Assembly (NCBI RefSeq): GCF_040869045.1
Contig: NC_090319.1
Location: 265,066,897 to 265,130,896 of the forward strand
Direction of reading: 5' to 3'
DNA: 64,000 nucleotides
Source: Eurosta solidaginis
Lineage: Eukaryota; Arthropoda; Insecta; Diptera; Tephritidae
The position numbers were made by a program, and so were the translations under genes. The notes under the pieces are model-generated. The model was not told the origin of the DNA and did not search any database. It was given only the letters and a program-made list of their open reading frames with translations. This document shows positions 11,640 through 22,905 of the stretch, in pieces. Numbering within the stretch: position 1 is the stretch's first letter; the number at the start of each line of letters is the position of its first letter.

Positions 11640-12610
11640 TGTTGGAATTATTGTCCTCCTATCCGACTATTAAAAAGATAGAATAGAGAAAACCAGATTA
11701 AAAAACAACAAGGCCGCGCAGCTATTCAAATACGGCGGCGAGGAGCTAGTAAGCCACATGCAGCAACGTCTATGCAAAGTGTAGTCGAACGAGTGTATGC
11801 CCTACGATTGGATTCCAAGTTTTATTTGCCCAGTCCATAAGAAGGGGATCCTGCACTGTGCCAATTATCGCGGAATCAGCTTTCTTAGTATCGCATCTTG
11901 TCAGCTGTACTATGCGAAAGATTGAAGCCCACTGTGCATCGGCTGATTGGACCTTATCAGTGCGGCTTAAGGCGTGGTAAATCTAAAAGGAGATTTGATA
12001 AAAAAGAATTGGCACACATCACCTCTTCGTCGATTTTAAACCCGCTTTCGACAGCACGAAAATGAGCTGCCTTTATGCCGCTATGTCCGAATTTGATTTC
12101 TCCGCAAAACATATACGGCTGTGAAAATAACGCTGAGCACTACTATCAGCTCAGTCAGAATTAGGAAGGACCTCTCCGAGTCGTTCGAGACTATATGAGG
12201 TTTCAGAAAGGGTGACAGACTATCGTGCGATTTCTTTAATTTGATGTTGGAGAAAATAATTCAGGCTGCAGAGCTTAACCGCAATTAAAAGATCAATTTG
12301 ATGCTACTTGAAGACAAAAGGAATTACCCACTGCCGTAAAGCAAAGAGTCAGCGCGTTTGTACCTAGGCAACCACGCCACTGTTGGCAGCCATAATTTCG
12401 AAATACTAAAAGACTTCGTTTATTTGGGAACCAGCATCAACTCTAACAACAACATGAGCTTTTAAATCCAGCGAAGAATCACTCCTGCCAATAAATGTTA
12501 CTTTGAACTAGGTAGGCAATTGATGTAAAGTCCTCTCTCGGGAAACGAAAACCATGCTCTATAGATGAGACGGCTCTTGGAGTGCTCGAGAAACAAATCG
12601 TCAATTAAGT
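11640..12610 (+). pseudogene. RTE-like LINE reverse transcriptase, decayed
   Basis: Plus-strand translation in shifting frames gives the RT order. A 'CPVHKKGDP...CANYRGIS' fingers block (about 11825-11890) is followed by 'IGPYQCG.R.GKS' (about 11945-11985), a palm motif 'HLFVDFK.AFDS' (about 12020-12060), 'FRKGD.LSC' (about 12200-12230) and 'FVYLGTSINSNNN' (about 12415-12450). Frameshifts and stops are frequent and the catalytic YADD region is degraded. It is a dead relative of the LINE pieces at 7.7-9.6 kb, same strand throughout here. Outer ends are approximate. Confidence 0.7.
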
Positions 12611-13189
12611 AAGTATGTAAGTATACCGGCAACCCTCTCCATTTCTAGGTTAATATTTGGTCCTCTACTACTTTATTTCGCTCGCCAACATTTTACCCAA
12701 GACCTCGCATTCGGTAGCTAAACGTTTGGGAAATTTTGTCGTTCTACAAACATGTTTCGTACACTTGTTTGGTAGACAATTTTGGGCATCGTCATCACCA
12801 ATGTTTCTGCCAACGTTATTATCCGTTTAACCTTAAATACATTTCAGTATTTCCGTCGTCAATGGTAACAGTCATTCATATAAATATGTACGTAAGTATA
12901 TATGTCGTTTATTTGGCTTGTCATCTCTGACCGGCTGCCATGTTTGGCTCCAATTGTTCCTTTGATGAAATGCGCCATGCATTCATTGCACAGTTCACGG
13001 TTATGTTTGCCAAATTTAGACGAATATTGTTAAACAAAATTATGCTCCTCTTGTAATTTGGAATATTTGAAATTTTATGGTAAGCAAATTCAATAAATAT
13101 TTATTAGTTTCCGTAGGACCTCACTATAATGTGGTCAACTTGTTGAGCTAAAATCCAGCGCCTCCAATGGCAGCAGCGTGTTACCCGCA
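12611..13189. other. No gene seen
   Basis: AT-rich spacer between two LINE remnants, with short featureless frames. Confidence 0.5.
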
Positions 13190-14140
13190 TGAATGAAGAT
13201 ACTCCCACTAGGTTAGGTTTTGTGGGAGCTGTCCAGTTAAGGAACTGCTCACTTAGGCTTGGACACTTTTATATAAGTCCGCTGTGTTGCCACATGGAAG
13301 ATGCTTCAGTGATCGGGCAACATAAATTGTTGGCTAACATCGAGCTTATGGTGGAATACTCCACCCAGAACCTCTTGTCCAGCTTTGATCCATCCGTGAA
13401 TAAGTTAAGCAGACTATCCATTCATTCCATTCCATTCTTGTCTTGAGAAAATATGACTGGTAAATATAGCAACAGGAGCGGAAGGCAATGCACAGTACTC
13501 TGTCCCTCGACTGATGAAGTCAAACTCGGTCAGAAGGCTGGTGTGCCCAAAATTCTCAAGCATATATCCTCCGTCTCGAAGCCGTATTTCCTCTCGTTCG
13601 GCAGCCATTTTTCCCATGATGCCAACCGTGTAGAGATTCAACATTGCGTTCAGTGCCAGTGTAGGTGTTGTACGAAGGGATCCGCTTATTCTAACCATTA
13701 CCAATCGCTGCACTACTGCCAACCTCATGACGGCAGAAGTGTCTTGTGATCTACACCAAACTAGCCATAAAAGGAATCGACTTGACCTCACATGGTACAA
13801 CCAATATACTACCCTTGGAGACAGCACCCAGCATCTGCCAATTGCCCCTCGATAGTAGTATAAGACAACCGAAGACCAACCCAGTTCAATCCTCCACATT
13901 AAGCATCCATGACAGTTTTCCGTGAAGAAAATCCCCAAGGAACTTAACCCTGTCAGACAGTACCAGCGATACCTACTTCGCCAATATCTAAATTCAGTAT
14001 TATTGTACTTTGGATTGAAAGCTAATCCGCATGATTCGGAACACCGACACCCAATTAACCCTTTAAAACGGCCCTCAGTGTATGTAGAAATTAACGCCTG
14101 ACAATAGTTGCCAAGTTATCGGTGTAAGCCTTTATTTGGC
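13190..14140 (-). pseudogene. R1/LOA-like LINE ORF2 remnant: RT C-terminus plus RNase H
   Basis: The minus strand starts with a degraded catalytic motif 'AYTDNLAT' (about 14098-14135; YADD became YTDN). A 174-codon open stretch (13938-13414) follows with 'LSPRVVYWLY', 'VQRLVMVRISGSLRTTPT' and 'ALNAMLNL', the connection region of R1/LOA/jockey-group LINEs. Further down (about 13420-13300) come 'FTDGSKLD' and 'LPDHSSIFH'-like blocks, which are RNase H motifs and favour clades that keep RNase H (R1, LOA, I). The frame is broken outside the 174-codon stretch and the catalytic site is mutated. Confidence 0.7.
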
Positions 14141-14360
14141 AGCCTTTAACTTTTTTTGATAAAGTTGGCTCCATACTCCATGCTTGGAGTAATATTTTTA
14201 GTTACTAGTATCAGGTTCTGGACTGTTGATTCTGAATAAGCGACTTTGAATACCCCACAAAATTTTAGGCCTACACATTAGGAGCGTCTCATAAACTGCA
14301 CAACTACCTTATATTTCCTACTTCTATTTTAAATTTCATACTCAATATTCTCCAGGTGCA
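14141..14360. other. No gene seen
   Basis: Short AT-rich spacer between the LINE remnant and the TIR element. Confidence 0.4.
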
Positions 14361-14729
14361 ATGAAATAACTCCCAAATGAAATAAGTCCCAATAAAAATG
14401 AAATAACTCCCAACTTTAATAAATGAAATAACTCCCAAAGAAGGAAATGAAATAACTCCCAATATTGGCCAGTTATTTCATAATGAAACCACAAGTCCCA
14501 AGAAAATTAAATAAATCCCAAATCAAAATTTGAAATGGTATCTTTATACTATATAATCAGTTACAATGAGATTTGAAAAATACAGCAAACTATTATGTAC
14601 ATATGTAAAAGTTACAATTACAAGAAAACTTGAATAGTCTCGTCGAAGTAAACGTAATTTATTTTAAAAAATCGCATTTTTTTATGAAATTAACATAATT
14701 TGTTAAAAGTTAAAAATAAAAGGAACAAG

Positions 14730-14979
14730 TCTGCGTAGAACACCTTTCTGCATAAGCGGCCTTCGGCCGCGCTTGAAAAAAATTACCCTGGGCTACGCCA
14801 TGCCAAGTCCGGGTGTGTGGTATAACTGTTCTGCGTAGTATACCCTTCTGCGTAGAAGGACATCACCGTGGCGGTAGCCACGGTTATACCACACACCCGG
14901 ACTTGGCATGGCGTAGCCCAGGGTAATTTTTTTCAAGCGCGGCCGAAGGCCGCTTATGCAGAAAGGTGTTCTACGCAGA
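14730..14979. repeat. GC-rich foldback with 97-bp arms
   Basis: Arms 14730-14826 and 14883-14979 appear to be perfect reverse complements of 97 bp each, separated by 56 bp. Each arm also contains a short hairpin GCGGCC-TTC-GGCCGC. The spacer contains two more (CCTTCT-GCGT-AGAAGG and CGTGGC-GGTA-GCCACG). The GC content is strikingly higher than the surroundings. Confidence 0.85.
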
Positions 14980-15458
14980 ATTACTGTGCATCGCGCGATT
15001 TTTTATTCCGAATTTTCTATTTTTTTGTAAAATAAATAAATAGAGTTGAATGAAAAATGACCATTTTCCTCGTTGGTACTATTTAAAAATGTTTCATTCG
15101 TTGGAACAATTTAAAGCATCTGGTACCACCAAGCAAGCAGTGAATTATACAAAATTGCTGTATGCTTGTGTTCGCGATAAGTAAACAAATAAATCATTAA
15201 ATTTTACAATAATACGCAAATTTAAACAAATGAAAATAGTTGATTGTGGTTTTATAAACATTATAAAGTGTACTTATGTATAAAATTCTTGTCAAAGTGT
15301 TCGTATGTAGATAAAAAGTTTTAGTTATACCATGGTAAATTTAACTACTAATTACTAGTAAATTGTTAATAACAATTAAAAACTACTTACTGATTCTCGT
15401 TGGGGAACTCCCTGAGAACCTGTGTGCAAAATTTAAAAGTTCAAACCCCTTTATAAAA

Positions 15459-15569
15459 AATAACCCTGGGCTACGCCATGCCAAGTCCGGGTGTGTGGTA
15501 TAACCGTGGCTACCGCCACGGTGATGTCCTTCTACGCAGAAGGGTGTACTACGCAGAACGGTTATACCA
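15459..15569. repeat. Partial inverted copy of the foldback module
   Basis: Carries one arm's inner part plus the spacer of the 14730-14979 foldback, reading in the opposite direction (reverse complement of about 14827-14937). There is a single change in the 'gggtatac/gggtgtac' segment. It ends in 'ggttatacc', the complement of the arm end. Confidence 0.8.
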
Positions 15570-15762
15570 TGAAATAACTTCCAATCTCCAAAAATTATGA
15601 AATAACTCCCAAAGAAATTTTATTGGGGATTATTTCATTTGGAAGTTATTTCATTATGAAATAATTACCAGCAAAAATTATGAAATAAGTTCCCATAAAT
15701 TGGGAGCTATTTCATAATGAAATAAGTCCCAATTTGTATGGAAAATATTTGGGAGTTATTCT

Positions 15763-16117
15763 TCACAACGATGTATCACATATTGAAAGCAATTATCAAG
15801 TAAATAATTTATAAAGAAAACGCCAATTTCGCTGTTTTTACAGGACGCTTAAAAAAATATTTTCTTAAAGTTTTGAAATCTCCAATAAGTATTCGAGCCC
15901 GGAGGGAACTTTTTCAGTTATACGCTCTAGTATACCTAAGTATATAAAGTCATATAAAAACTTCCAAAGATATATTAATAAATTGAATAGCGTGCGTGCC
16001 GAAAGATCGCCGAACGCATTAGCAAAATTCCAACCCACACGTTTTATCTAACAGCTTTTAGAAATTTTTCGATAGTTTTATTTATTTGTAAAAGTAATAA
16101 TAGGCATGTACTCGTAC
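15763..16117. other. No gene seen
   Basis: AT-rich spacer between two mobile elements. Confidence 0.4.
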
Positions 16118-16733
16118 ATATGGGGTATTCCATCCCATTTCGACCAATTTTGAACCCGACTCCTTTAGAATTGGCTGAAAGTTTTTCTTCTTTTTCTAGC
16201 TTACGAAAGACGTTTTTCAGAAGTTTTTCAAATTTTTTCATCCAAATCAAAAAAAGTTATGAATTTTTAAAAAAAACACCGTTTTTGTTTTCAAAATGCT
16301 ATAACTTTTTCAAAAATTGACCGTTTGGGATCTTTTTTTTTTTTAATTTGTTTTTAAATGTACTTTTCGGAAAAAATTCAAAAAAATTTTTAAAGTTTTT
16401 TTTGTAATTTTTCAGTTTTTCGAGATTTTTCGAATTTCGCCCTTTTTTTCTTATAAAAAACTTCAATCAATTCTGCAATCATCCCCACTAATCCCGGAGT
16501 GGGCCGAGAATTTTTACTTAAAAATTTTTTTTGTATTTTTTCCGAAAAGTACATTTAAAAACCTACTTAAAAACAAAAAAATGATCCCAAACGGTAAATT
16601 TTTGAAAAAGGTAAAACATTTTGAAAAAAACACCCTTTTTTTCAAAATATTTAAAACTTATTTTGAGTTGGAAAACGGTGTTTTTTTCAAAATGCTATAA
16701 CTTTTTCAAAAATTTACCGTTTGGGATCATTTT

Positions 16734-19060
16734 TATACTCAGTTGAGCAGAGCTCACAGAGTATATTAACTTTGATTGCATAGGTTGTACAGGTATAAAG
16801 AAATCGAGATAGATATAGACTTCCATATATCAAAATCATCAGTATGGAAAAAAAATTAGATTGAGCCATGTCCGTCCGTCCGTCTGACCGTTAACACGAT
16901 AACTTGAGTAAATTTTGAGGTATCTTGATGAAATTTGGTATGTAGGTTCCTGGGCACTCATCTCAGATCGCTATTTAAAATGAACGATATCGGACAATAA
17001 CCACGCCCACTTTTCGATATCGAAAATTTCGAAAAATCGAAAAAGTGCGATAATTCATTACCAAATACGTATTAAGCGATGAAACTTGGTAGGTGAGTTG
17101 AGCTTATGACGCAGAATAGAAAACTAGTAAAATTTTGGACAATGGGCGTGGCACCGCCCACTTTTAAATGAAGGTAATTTAGAAGTTTTGCAAGCTGTAA
17201 TTTGGCAGTCGTTGAAGATATCATGATGGAATTTGGCAGGAACGTTACTCTTATTACTTTATACCTGCTTAACAAAAATTAGCAAAATCGGAGAACGACC
17301 ACGCCCACTTTTTAAAATTTTTTTTTTTTTTAATTCAAATTTTAAAAGAAAAGTTAATATATTTACAGCATATAAGTAAATTATGCCAACATTCAACTCC
17401 AGTAAGGATATGGTGCAACAAAATACAAAAATAAAAGAAAATTTCAAAATGGGCGTGGCTCTGCCCTTTTTCATTTAATTTGTCTAGGATGCTTTTAATG
17501 CCATAAGTCGAACAAAAATTAACCAATCCTTGTGAAATTTGGTAGAGGCTTAGCTCCTAGGACGATAACTGTTTTCTGTGAAAAAGGGCGAAATCGGTTG
17601 AAGCCACAGTCGACCGTCTGTCCTTCCACTCGGCCGTTAACACGATAACTTGAGCAAAAATCGATATATCTTTACTAAACTCAGTTCACGTACTTATCTC
17701 AACTCACTTTGTATTGGTGTAAAAAATGGCCGAAATCCGACTATGACCACGCCCACTTTTTCGATATCGAAAATTACGAAAAATGAAAAAAAATACCATA
17801 ATTATATACCAAATACGAAAAATGGAATGAAACATGGTAATTGTATTGGTCTATTGACGCAAAATATAACTTTAGAAAAAAACTTGGTAAAATGGGTGTG
17901 ACACCTACCATATTAAGTAGAAGAAAATGAAAAAGTTTTGCAAGGCGAAATCAAAAGCCCTTGGAATCTTGGAAGGAATACGGTTTGTGGTATTACATAT
18001 ATAAATAAATTAGCGGTACCCGACAGATGATGTTCTGGATCACCCTGGTCCACATTTTGGTAGATATCTTGAAAACGCCTTCACATATACAACTAAGGGC
18101 CACTCCCTTTTAAAACCCTCATTAATACCTTTAATTTGATACCCATATCGTACAAACAAATTCTAGAGTCACCCCTGGTCCACCTTCATGTCGATATCTC
18201 GAAAAGGCGTCCACCTGTAGAACTAAGGCCCACGCCTTTTTAAAATACTCATTAACTCCTTTCATTTGATACCCATATCGTACACAAAAATTCTAGAGTC
18301 ACCCCTGGCCCACCTTTATGGCGATATCTCGAAAGGGCATCCACCTATAGAACTAAGGCCCACTCCCTTTTAAAATACTCATTAACGCCTTTCATTTGAT
18401 ACCCGTATCGTACAAACAAATTCTAGAGTCACCCCTGGTCTACCTTTATGGAGATATCTCGAAAAGGCGTCCACCTATAGAACTAAGACCCACGGCCTTT
18501 TAAAATACTCATTAACACCTTTCATTTGATAACCATATTGTACAAACGCATTCTAGAGTCAACCCAGGTCCACTTTTATAACGATATTCCGAAACGCGTC
18601 CACCTATAGAACTTAGGCCCACTCCCTTTTAAAATACTCATTAACACCTTTCATTTGATACCCATATAGTACAAACAAATTCTAGAGTCACCCCTGGTCC
18701 ACGTTTATGGCGATATCTCGAAAAGGCGTCCACATATAGAACTAAGGCCCACGCCCTCTTAAAATACTCATTAACACCCTTCATTTGATACCCATATCGT
18801 ACAAAATAAATTCTAGAGTCACCCCTGGTCCATCTTTATGGCGATATCCCTAAATGGCGTCCATCTATAGATCTATGGCCCACTTCCTCTTAAAATACTC
18901 TTTAATACCTTCCATTTGATACACATGTCATACAAACACATTCCAGGGTTACCCTAGGTTCCTTTTACAACATGGTGATTTCCCTTACTTTGTCTCCACA
19001 GCTCTCAACTGAGTATGTAATGTTCGGTTACACCCGAACTTAGCCTTCATTACTTGTTTT
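16734..19060 (+). mobile_element. DINE/Helentron-like element, long copy
   Basis: Complete by both ends: left TATACTCAGTTGAGCAGAGC and right hairpin GTTCGG-TTACAC-CCGAAC followed by the ACTTGTTT terminus. The left end ATACTCAGTTG is repeated inverted near the right end (CAACTGAGTAT), giving subterminal inverted repeats. The left two-thirds has 'GGGCGTGG/CCACGCCC' phrases spaced through it, and the right third is a seven-unit 130-bp tandem array. Many short frames arise from the repeats; none is a gene. Confidence 0.7.
18030..18960 (+). repeat. 130-bp tandem repeats in the DINE-like element
   Basis: The landmark TTCTAGAGTCACCCCTGG starts at 18161, 18291, 18421, 18551, 18680 and 18811, with a diverged unit at 18941. 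Spacing is 129-131 bp. Units differ by scattered substitutions. The outermost unit is the most diverged. Confidence 0.85.
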
Positions 19061-19205
19061 TAATATGTTTTTAAATGTACTTTTCGGAAAAAAAAACAAA
19101 AAAATTTTTTAAGTTTTTTTTTTTTCAATTAAATAAAAAAAAAATTATCGGCCCACTTCGGGATTAGTGGGGATGATTGCAGAATTCATTAAAGTTTTTT
19201 ATGAG

Positions 19206-21024
19206 AAAACAAGTAAGGAAGGTTAAGTTCGGGTGTAACCGAACATTACATACTCAGTTGAGAGCTATGGTGACAACATAAGGGAAAATAACCATGTAGG
19301 AAAATGAACCGAGGGAAACCCTGGAATGTGTTTGTATGACATGTGTATCAAATGAAAGACATTAAAGAGTATTTTATGAAGGAGTGGGCCATAGTTCTAT
19401 AGGTGGACGCCATTTAGGGATATAGCCACAAAGGTGGATCAGGGTTGACTCTAGAATGCGTTTGTACGATATGGGTATCAAATGAAAGGTATTAATGAGT
19501 ATTTTAAAAGGGCGTGGACCTAAGTTCTATAGATGGACGCCTTTTCGAGATATCGCCGTAAAGATGGACCAGGGGTGACTCTAGAATGCGTTCGTACGAT
19601 ATACGTATCAAATTAAAGGTATTAATGAGAGTTTTAAAAGGGAGTGGTGGTAGTTGTATATGTGAAGGCGTTTTCCAGATATCGACCAAAATGTGGACCA
19701 GGGTGACCCAGAACATCAACTGTTGGATACCGCTAATTTATTTATATATGTAATACCTGCCAAGATTTTAAGGGTTTTTTATTTCGCCCTGCAGAACTTT
19801 TTCATTTTCTTCTACTTAATATGGTAGGTGTCACAACCATTTTATAAAGTTTTTTCTAAAGTTATATTTCGCGTCAATAAAACAATCCAATTACCTTAAC
19901 ATATTTCATCCCTTTTTTCGTATTTGGTATGGAATTATGGCATTTTTTTCATTTTTCGTAATTTTCGATATCGAAAAAGTGGGCGTGGTCATAGTCGGAT
20001 TTCGTTCATTTTTCATACCAAGATAAAGTGAGTTCAGATAAGTACGTGAACTGAGTTTAGTAAAGATATATCGATTTTTGCTCAAGTTATCGTGTTAATG
20101 GCCATGCGGAAGGACAGACGGAAGACTGTGTATAAAAACTGGGCGTGACATCAACCGATTTCGCCCATTTTCACAGAAAACAGTTAACGCCATAAAATCT
20201 ATGCCCCTACCAAATTTCAAAAGGATTGGTTAATTTTTGTTCGACTTATGGCGTTAAAAGTATCCTAGACAAATTAAATGAAAAAGGGCGGAGCCACGCC
20301 CATTTTTAAATTTTCTTTTATTTTTGTATTTTGTTGCATCATATCATTACTGGAGTTGAATCTTGACATAATTTACTTATATACTGTAAAGATATTAAAT
20401 TTTTTGTTAAAATTTTACTTTAAAAAAAATTTTTTTTTAAAAGTGGGCGTGGACCTTCTCCGATTTTGCTAATTTTTATTAAGCGTACATATAGTAATAA
20501 GAGTAACGTTCCTGCCAAATTTCATCATGATATCTTCAACGACTGCCAAATTACAGCTTGCAAAAGTTTTAAATTACCTTCTTTTAAAAGTGGGCGGTGC
20601 CACGCCCATTGTCCAAAATTTTACTAATTTTCTATTTTGCGTCATAAGTTCAACTCATCTACCAAGTTTCGTCGCTTTATCGGTCTTTTGTAATGAATTA
20701 TCGCACTTTTTCGGTTTTTCGAAATTTTCGATATCGAAAAAGTGGGCGTGGTTATAGTCCGATATCGTTCATTTTAAATAGCGATCTGAGATGAGTGCTC
20801 AGGAACCTACATACGAAATTTCATCAAGATACCTCAAAATTTACTCAAGTTATCGTGTTAACGGACGGACGGACGGACGGACATGGCTCAATCAAATTTT
20901 TTTTCGATCCTGATTATTTTGATATATGGAAGTCTATATCTATCTCGATTCCTTTATATATGTACAACCAACCGTTATCCAATCAAACTTAATATACTCT
21001 GTGAGCTCTGCTCAACTGAGTATA
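19206..21024 (-). mobile_element. DINE/Helentron-like element, inverted copy
   Basis: Minus-strand copy of the same family. It begins with AACAAGTAAGGAAGGTTAAG plus the hairpin GTTCGG-GTGTAA-CCGAAC and ends with CTCAACTGAGTATA. Only about three 130-bp units remain (19260-19700). A (GGAC)n microsatellite lies at about 20861-20884. It sits in the same host element as 16734-19060 but points the other way. Confidence 0.7.
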
Positions 21025-21345
21025 AAAAAAAGGCCGAAATTCGAAAAATCTCGAAAAACTGAAAAATTACAAAAAAAAAAACTTAAAAAATTTTTTTGAA
21101 TTTTTTCCGAAAAGTACATTTAAAAACAAATTAAAAAAAAAGATCCCAAACAATCAATTTTTGAAAAAGTTATAGCATTTTGAAAACAAAAACGGTGTTT
21201 TTTTAAAAATTCATAACTTTTTTTGAGTTGGATGAAAAACTTCTGAAAAACGTCTTTCGTAAGCTAGAAAAAGAAGAAAAACTTTCAGCCAATTCTAAAG
21301 GGGTCGGGTTCAAAATTGGTCGAAATGGGATGGAATACCCCATAT

Positions 21346-22680
21346 ATATACATATTTACATATGGAACCTTGAAAATCTGCTAAATCATGGACAATACAA
21401 TAAAAGGGATCACGAAAAAAGGATAGACTTAAACACTTGGGTAAAAGTGTTAAGTGCTAAATATTAATGTGCAATTTGAGTATGTATGCTTATAAATTAT
21501 AATGTACTTCATTTATTGGCTTTCGTAGGTGTGTACGTAGAAGATCAAACGATCACATTAAATTAAAAACCTGGAGATATGGAAATCTATATTCATATAT
21601 GTACATAGATAAATTGCATGCCCTTGATTGACAGGCCTTTGATAAGCTGGTATACAGCTCTTTAGAAAATTTTAAAAATAAAAGGTACTTTGACATATTG
21701 AAAACTATAGCACTTGTATGCAGACAATAAATCGAGCTACAGCTGTGCTATATGGCAGCTGCTAATCGTATCACGAGGTACACAACTAGCGCTTTGAAGA
21801 TCAGTTAGATGGATCTTTTGTATAAGACCGCATACATTTGAATTTATTTGCATTTATGTATATTTGCATGAATCACAGATTTGATAGAATAGTGATCAGT
21901 GTTGTTCTATGTTATCTATACCTTTGGGAATTGCAAAAATTGGTAGTATCTAAGTCTTTTCCGCATACACTAGCAAATAGTGCACTCTGAGCCATACTCC
22001 AAGCTTTAGACATTTTTATACATTTCACGAATATAAAATAGTATTTTGGGTTAAGTCCAACTATTGAAAATTGCTAGCCCTTGAAGTAGGAAAGATAGAT
22101 ACACCAATAAATAGAGCGAAATCTTCAGTATGTTGCCCTATCCGTATGTCGGTCCTTCCTTCTGTTTTAATGCAATTTAGTCTTTTGAGATATATTGATG
22201 ATATTTGGTGAGCGTTTATATTTGGGTGTATTTGGGTTACATACATATATGGCACATATTGTTGTCTAACCATCAAATATATTCCATACAACCGATTTTT
22301 CGGATAAGAGGAGCTTTTGTCATTTCTTTATTGTTTTAAAAGCTTGAAGATTCAAGTTTCTAATTATGCCTTAATATATAACATATGAATTTACATCGTT
22401 GTACGAAAAATGTTCCTGATCTGTGGTATTTATAATATACATATATCCAATACAACCGAAAGTTTACCGTCATAGATCCGACATGTACACCGCTACAAAT
22501 GCGAAAACTGTTGTGAGGATTACCAGTCTAATATACATATGTTACAGATTTATGGAAAACACCCTTAAAGACTCTTATAATGAATTTTTCTCTGTAGAGA
22601 GATACTTTCAAGTCAAGGGAATAACCTATGATTGGGCTAAATATAACTGACCGGTCCCTGAGGACCACACATAGACTGAA
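21346..22680. other. No gene seen
   Basis: AT-rich sequence with several short TA/TATG runs. Frames are below 80 codons without recognisable domains. Confidence 0.5.
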
Positions 22681-22848
22681 TGAGTACATAGTGTTCCCAG
22701 AAGTTTGTTTAACGGCAAAACTGAAAAGGCCTATATAAAACTAGGACCTATGTTAAACAAGTAATGAGTACATAGTGTTCCCAGAAGTTTGTTTAACGGC
22801 AAAACTGAAAAGGTCTATATAAAACTAGGACCTATGTTAAACAAGTAA
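22681..22848 (+). repeat. Two-copy 84-bp tandem duplication
   Basis: Copies at 22681-22764 and 22765-22848 start with TGAGTACATAGTGTTCCC and differ at about one position (ggcct/ggtct). The unit ends in AAACAAGTAA, the terminal sequence of the DINE-like family, so the duplication abuts or includes that element's edge. Confidence 0.85.
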
Positions 22849-22905
22849 GGAGGTCTTAGTTCGGGTGAAACCGAATATTACATACCCAGCTGTACAATTT
22901 AAATG
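22843..22905 (-). mobile_element. DINE-like terminal fragment
   Basis: About 60 bp matching the family's right end in reverse (AACAAGTAAGG..., hairpin TTCGGGTGAAACCGAA, 'attacatacccagctg'). It stops abruptly where the LTR-retrotransposon gag begins, so the element was truncated or recombined here. Confidence 0.6.

Larger units (their letters stand above)
14361..15762. mobile_element. Unclassified TIR element with TGAAATAACTCCCAA clusters
   Basis: The outermost edges are inverted: AATAACTCCCAAAT at 14365-14378 and ATTTGGGAGTTATT at 15747-15760. Inside each end the motif TGAAATAA(C/G)TCCCAA recurs in both orientations (left cluster 14361-14525, right cluster 15570-15760), about ten times in all. 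Between them lie AT-rich DNA, a GC-rich foldback (14730-14979) and a partial inverted copy of it (15459-15569). No transposase is seen, only a 31-codon frame at 15089-15184. I do not recognise the family, and no clear target-site duplication was found. A non-autonomous DNA transposon with repeated transposase-binding motifs is the best guess. Confidence 0.5.
16118..21345. mobile_element. Long-TIR element hosting two DINE-like insertions
   Basis: About 115 bp at 16118-16235 (beginning ATATGGGGTATTCCATCC) is repeated in inverted form at about 21231-21345. With the two DINE-like insertions (16734-19060 and 19206-21024) removed, an element of roughly 1.1 kb remains. It is rich in A/T runs and carries internal inverted repeats ('acttttcggaaaaa' versus 'tttttccgaaaagt') and a central 'ccactaatcccggagtgggcc' motif that recurs inverted near 19146-19175. 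The host sequence resumes correctly across both insertions. No coding capacity. The family is unknown to me; a foldback or MITE-like element is plausible. Confidence 0.65.

Noticed and set aside
17072..17526. Several overlapping frames with hydrophobic segments
   Set aside because: Equivalent frames occur in each DINE-like copy with different breaks, and the sequence is non-coding repeat.
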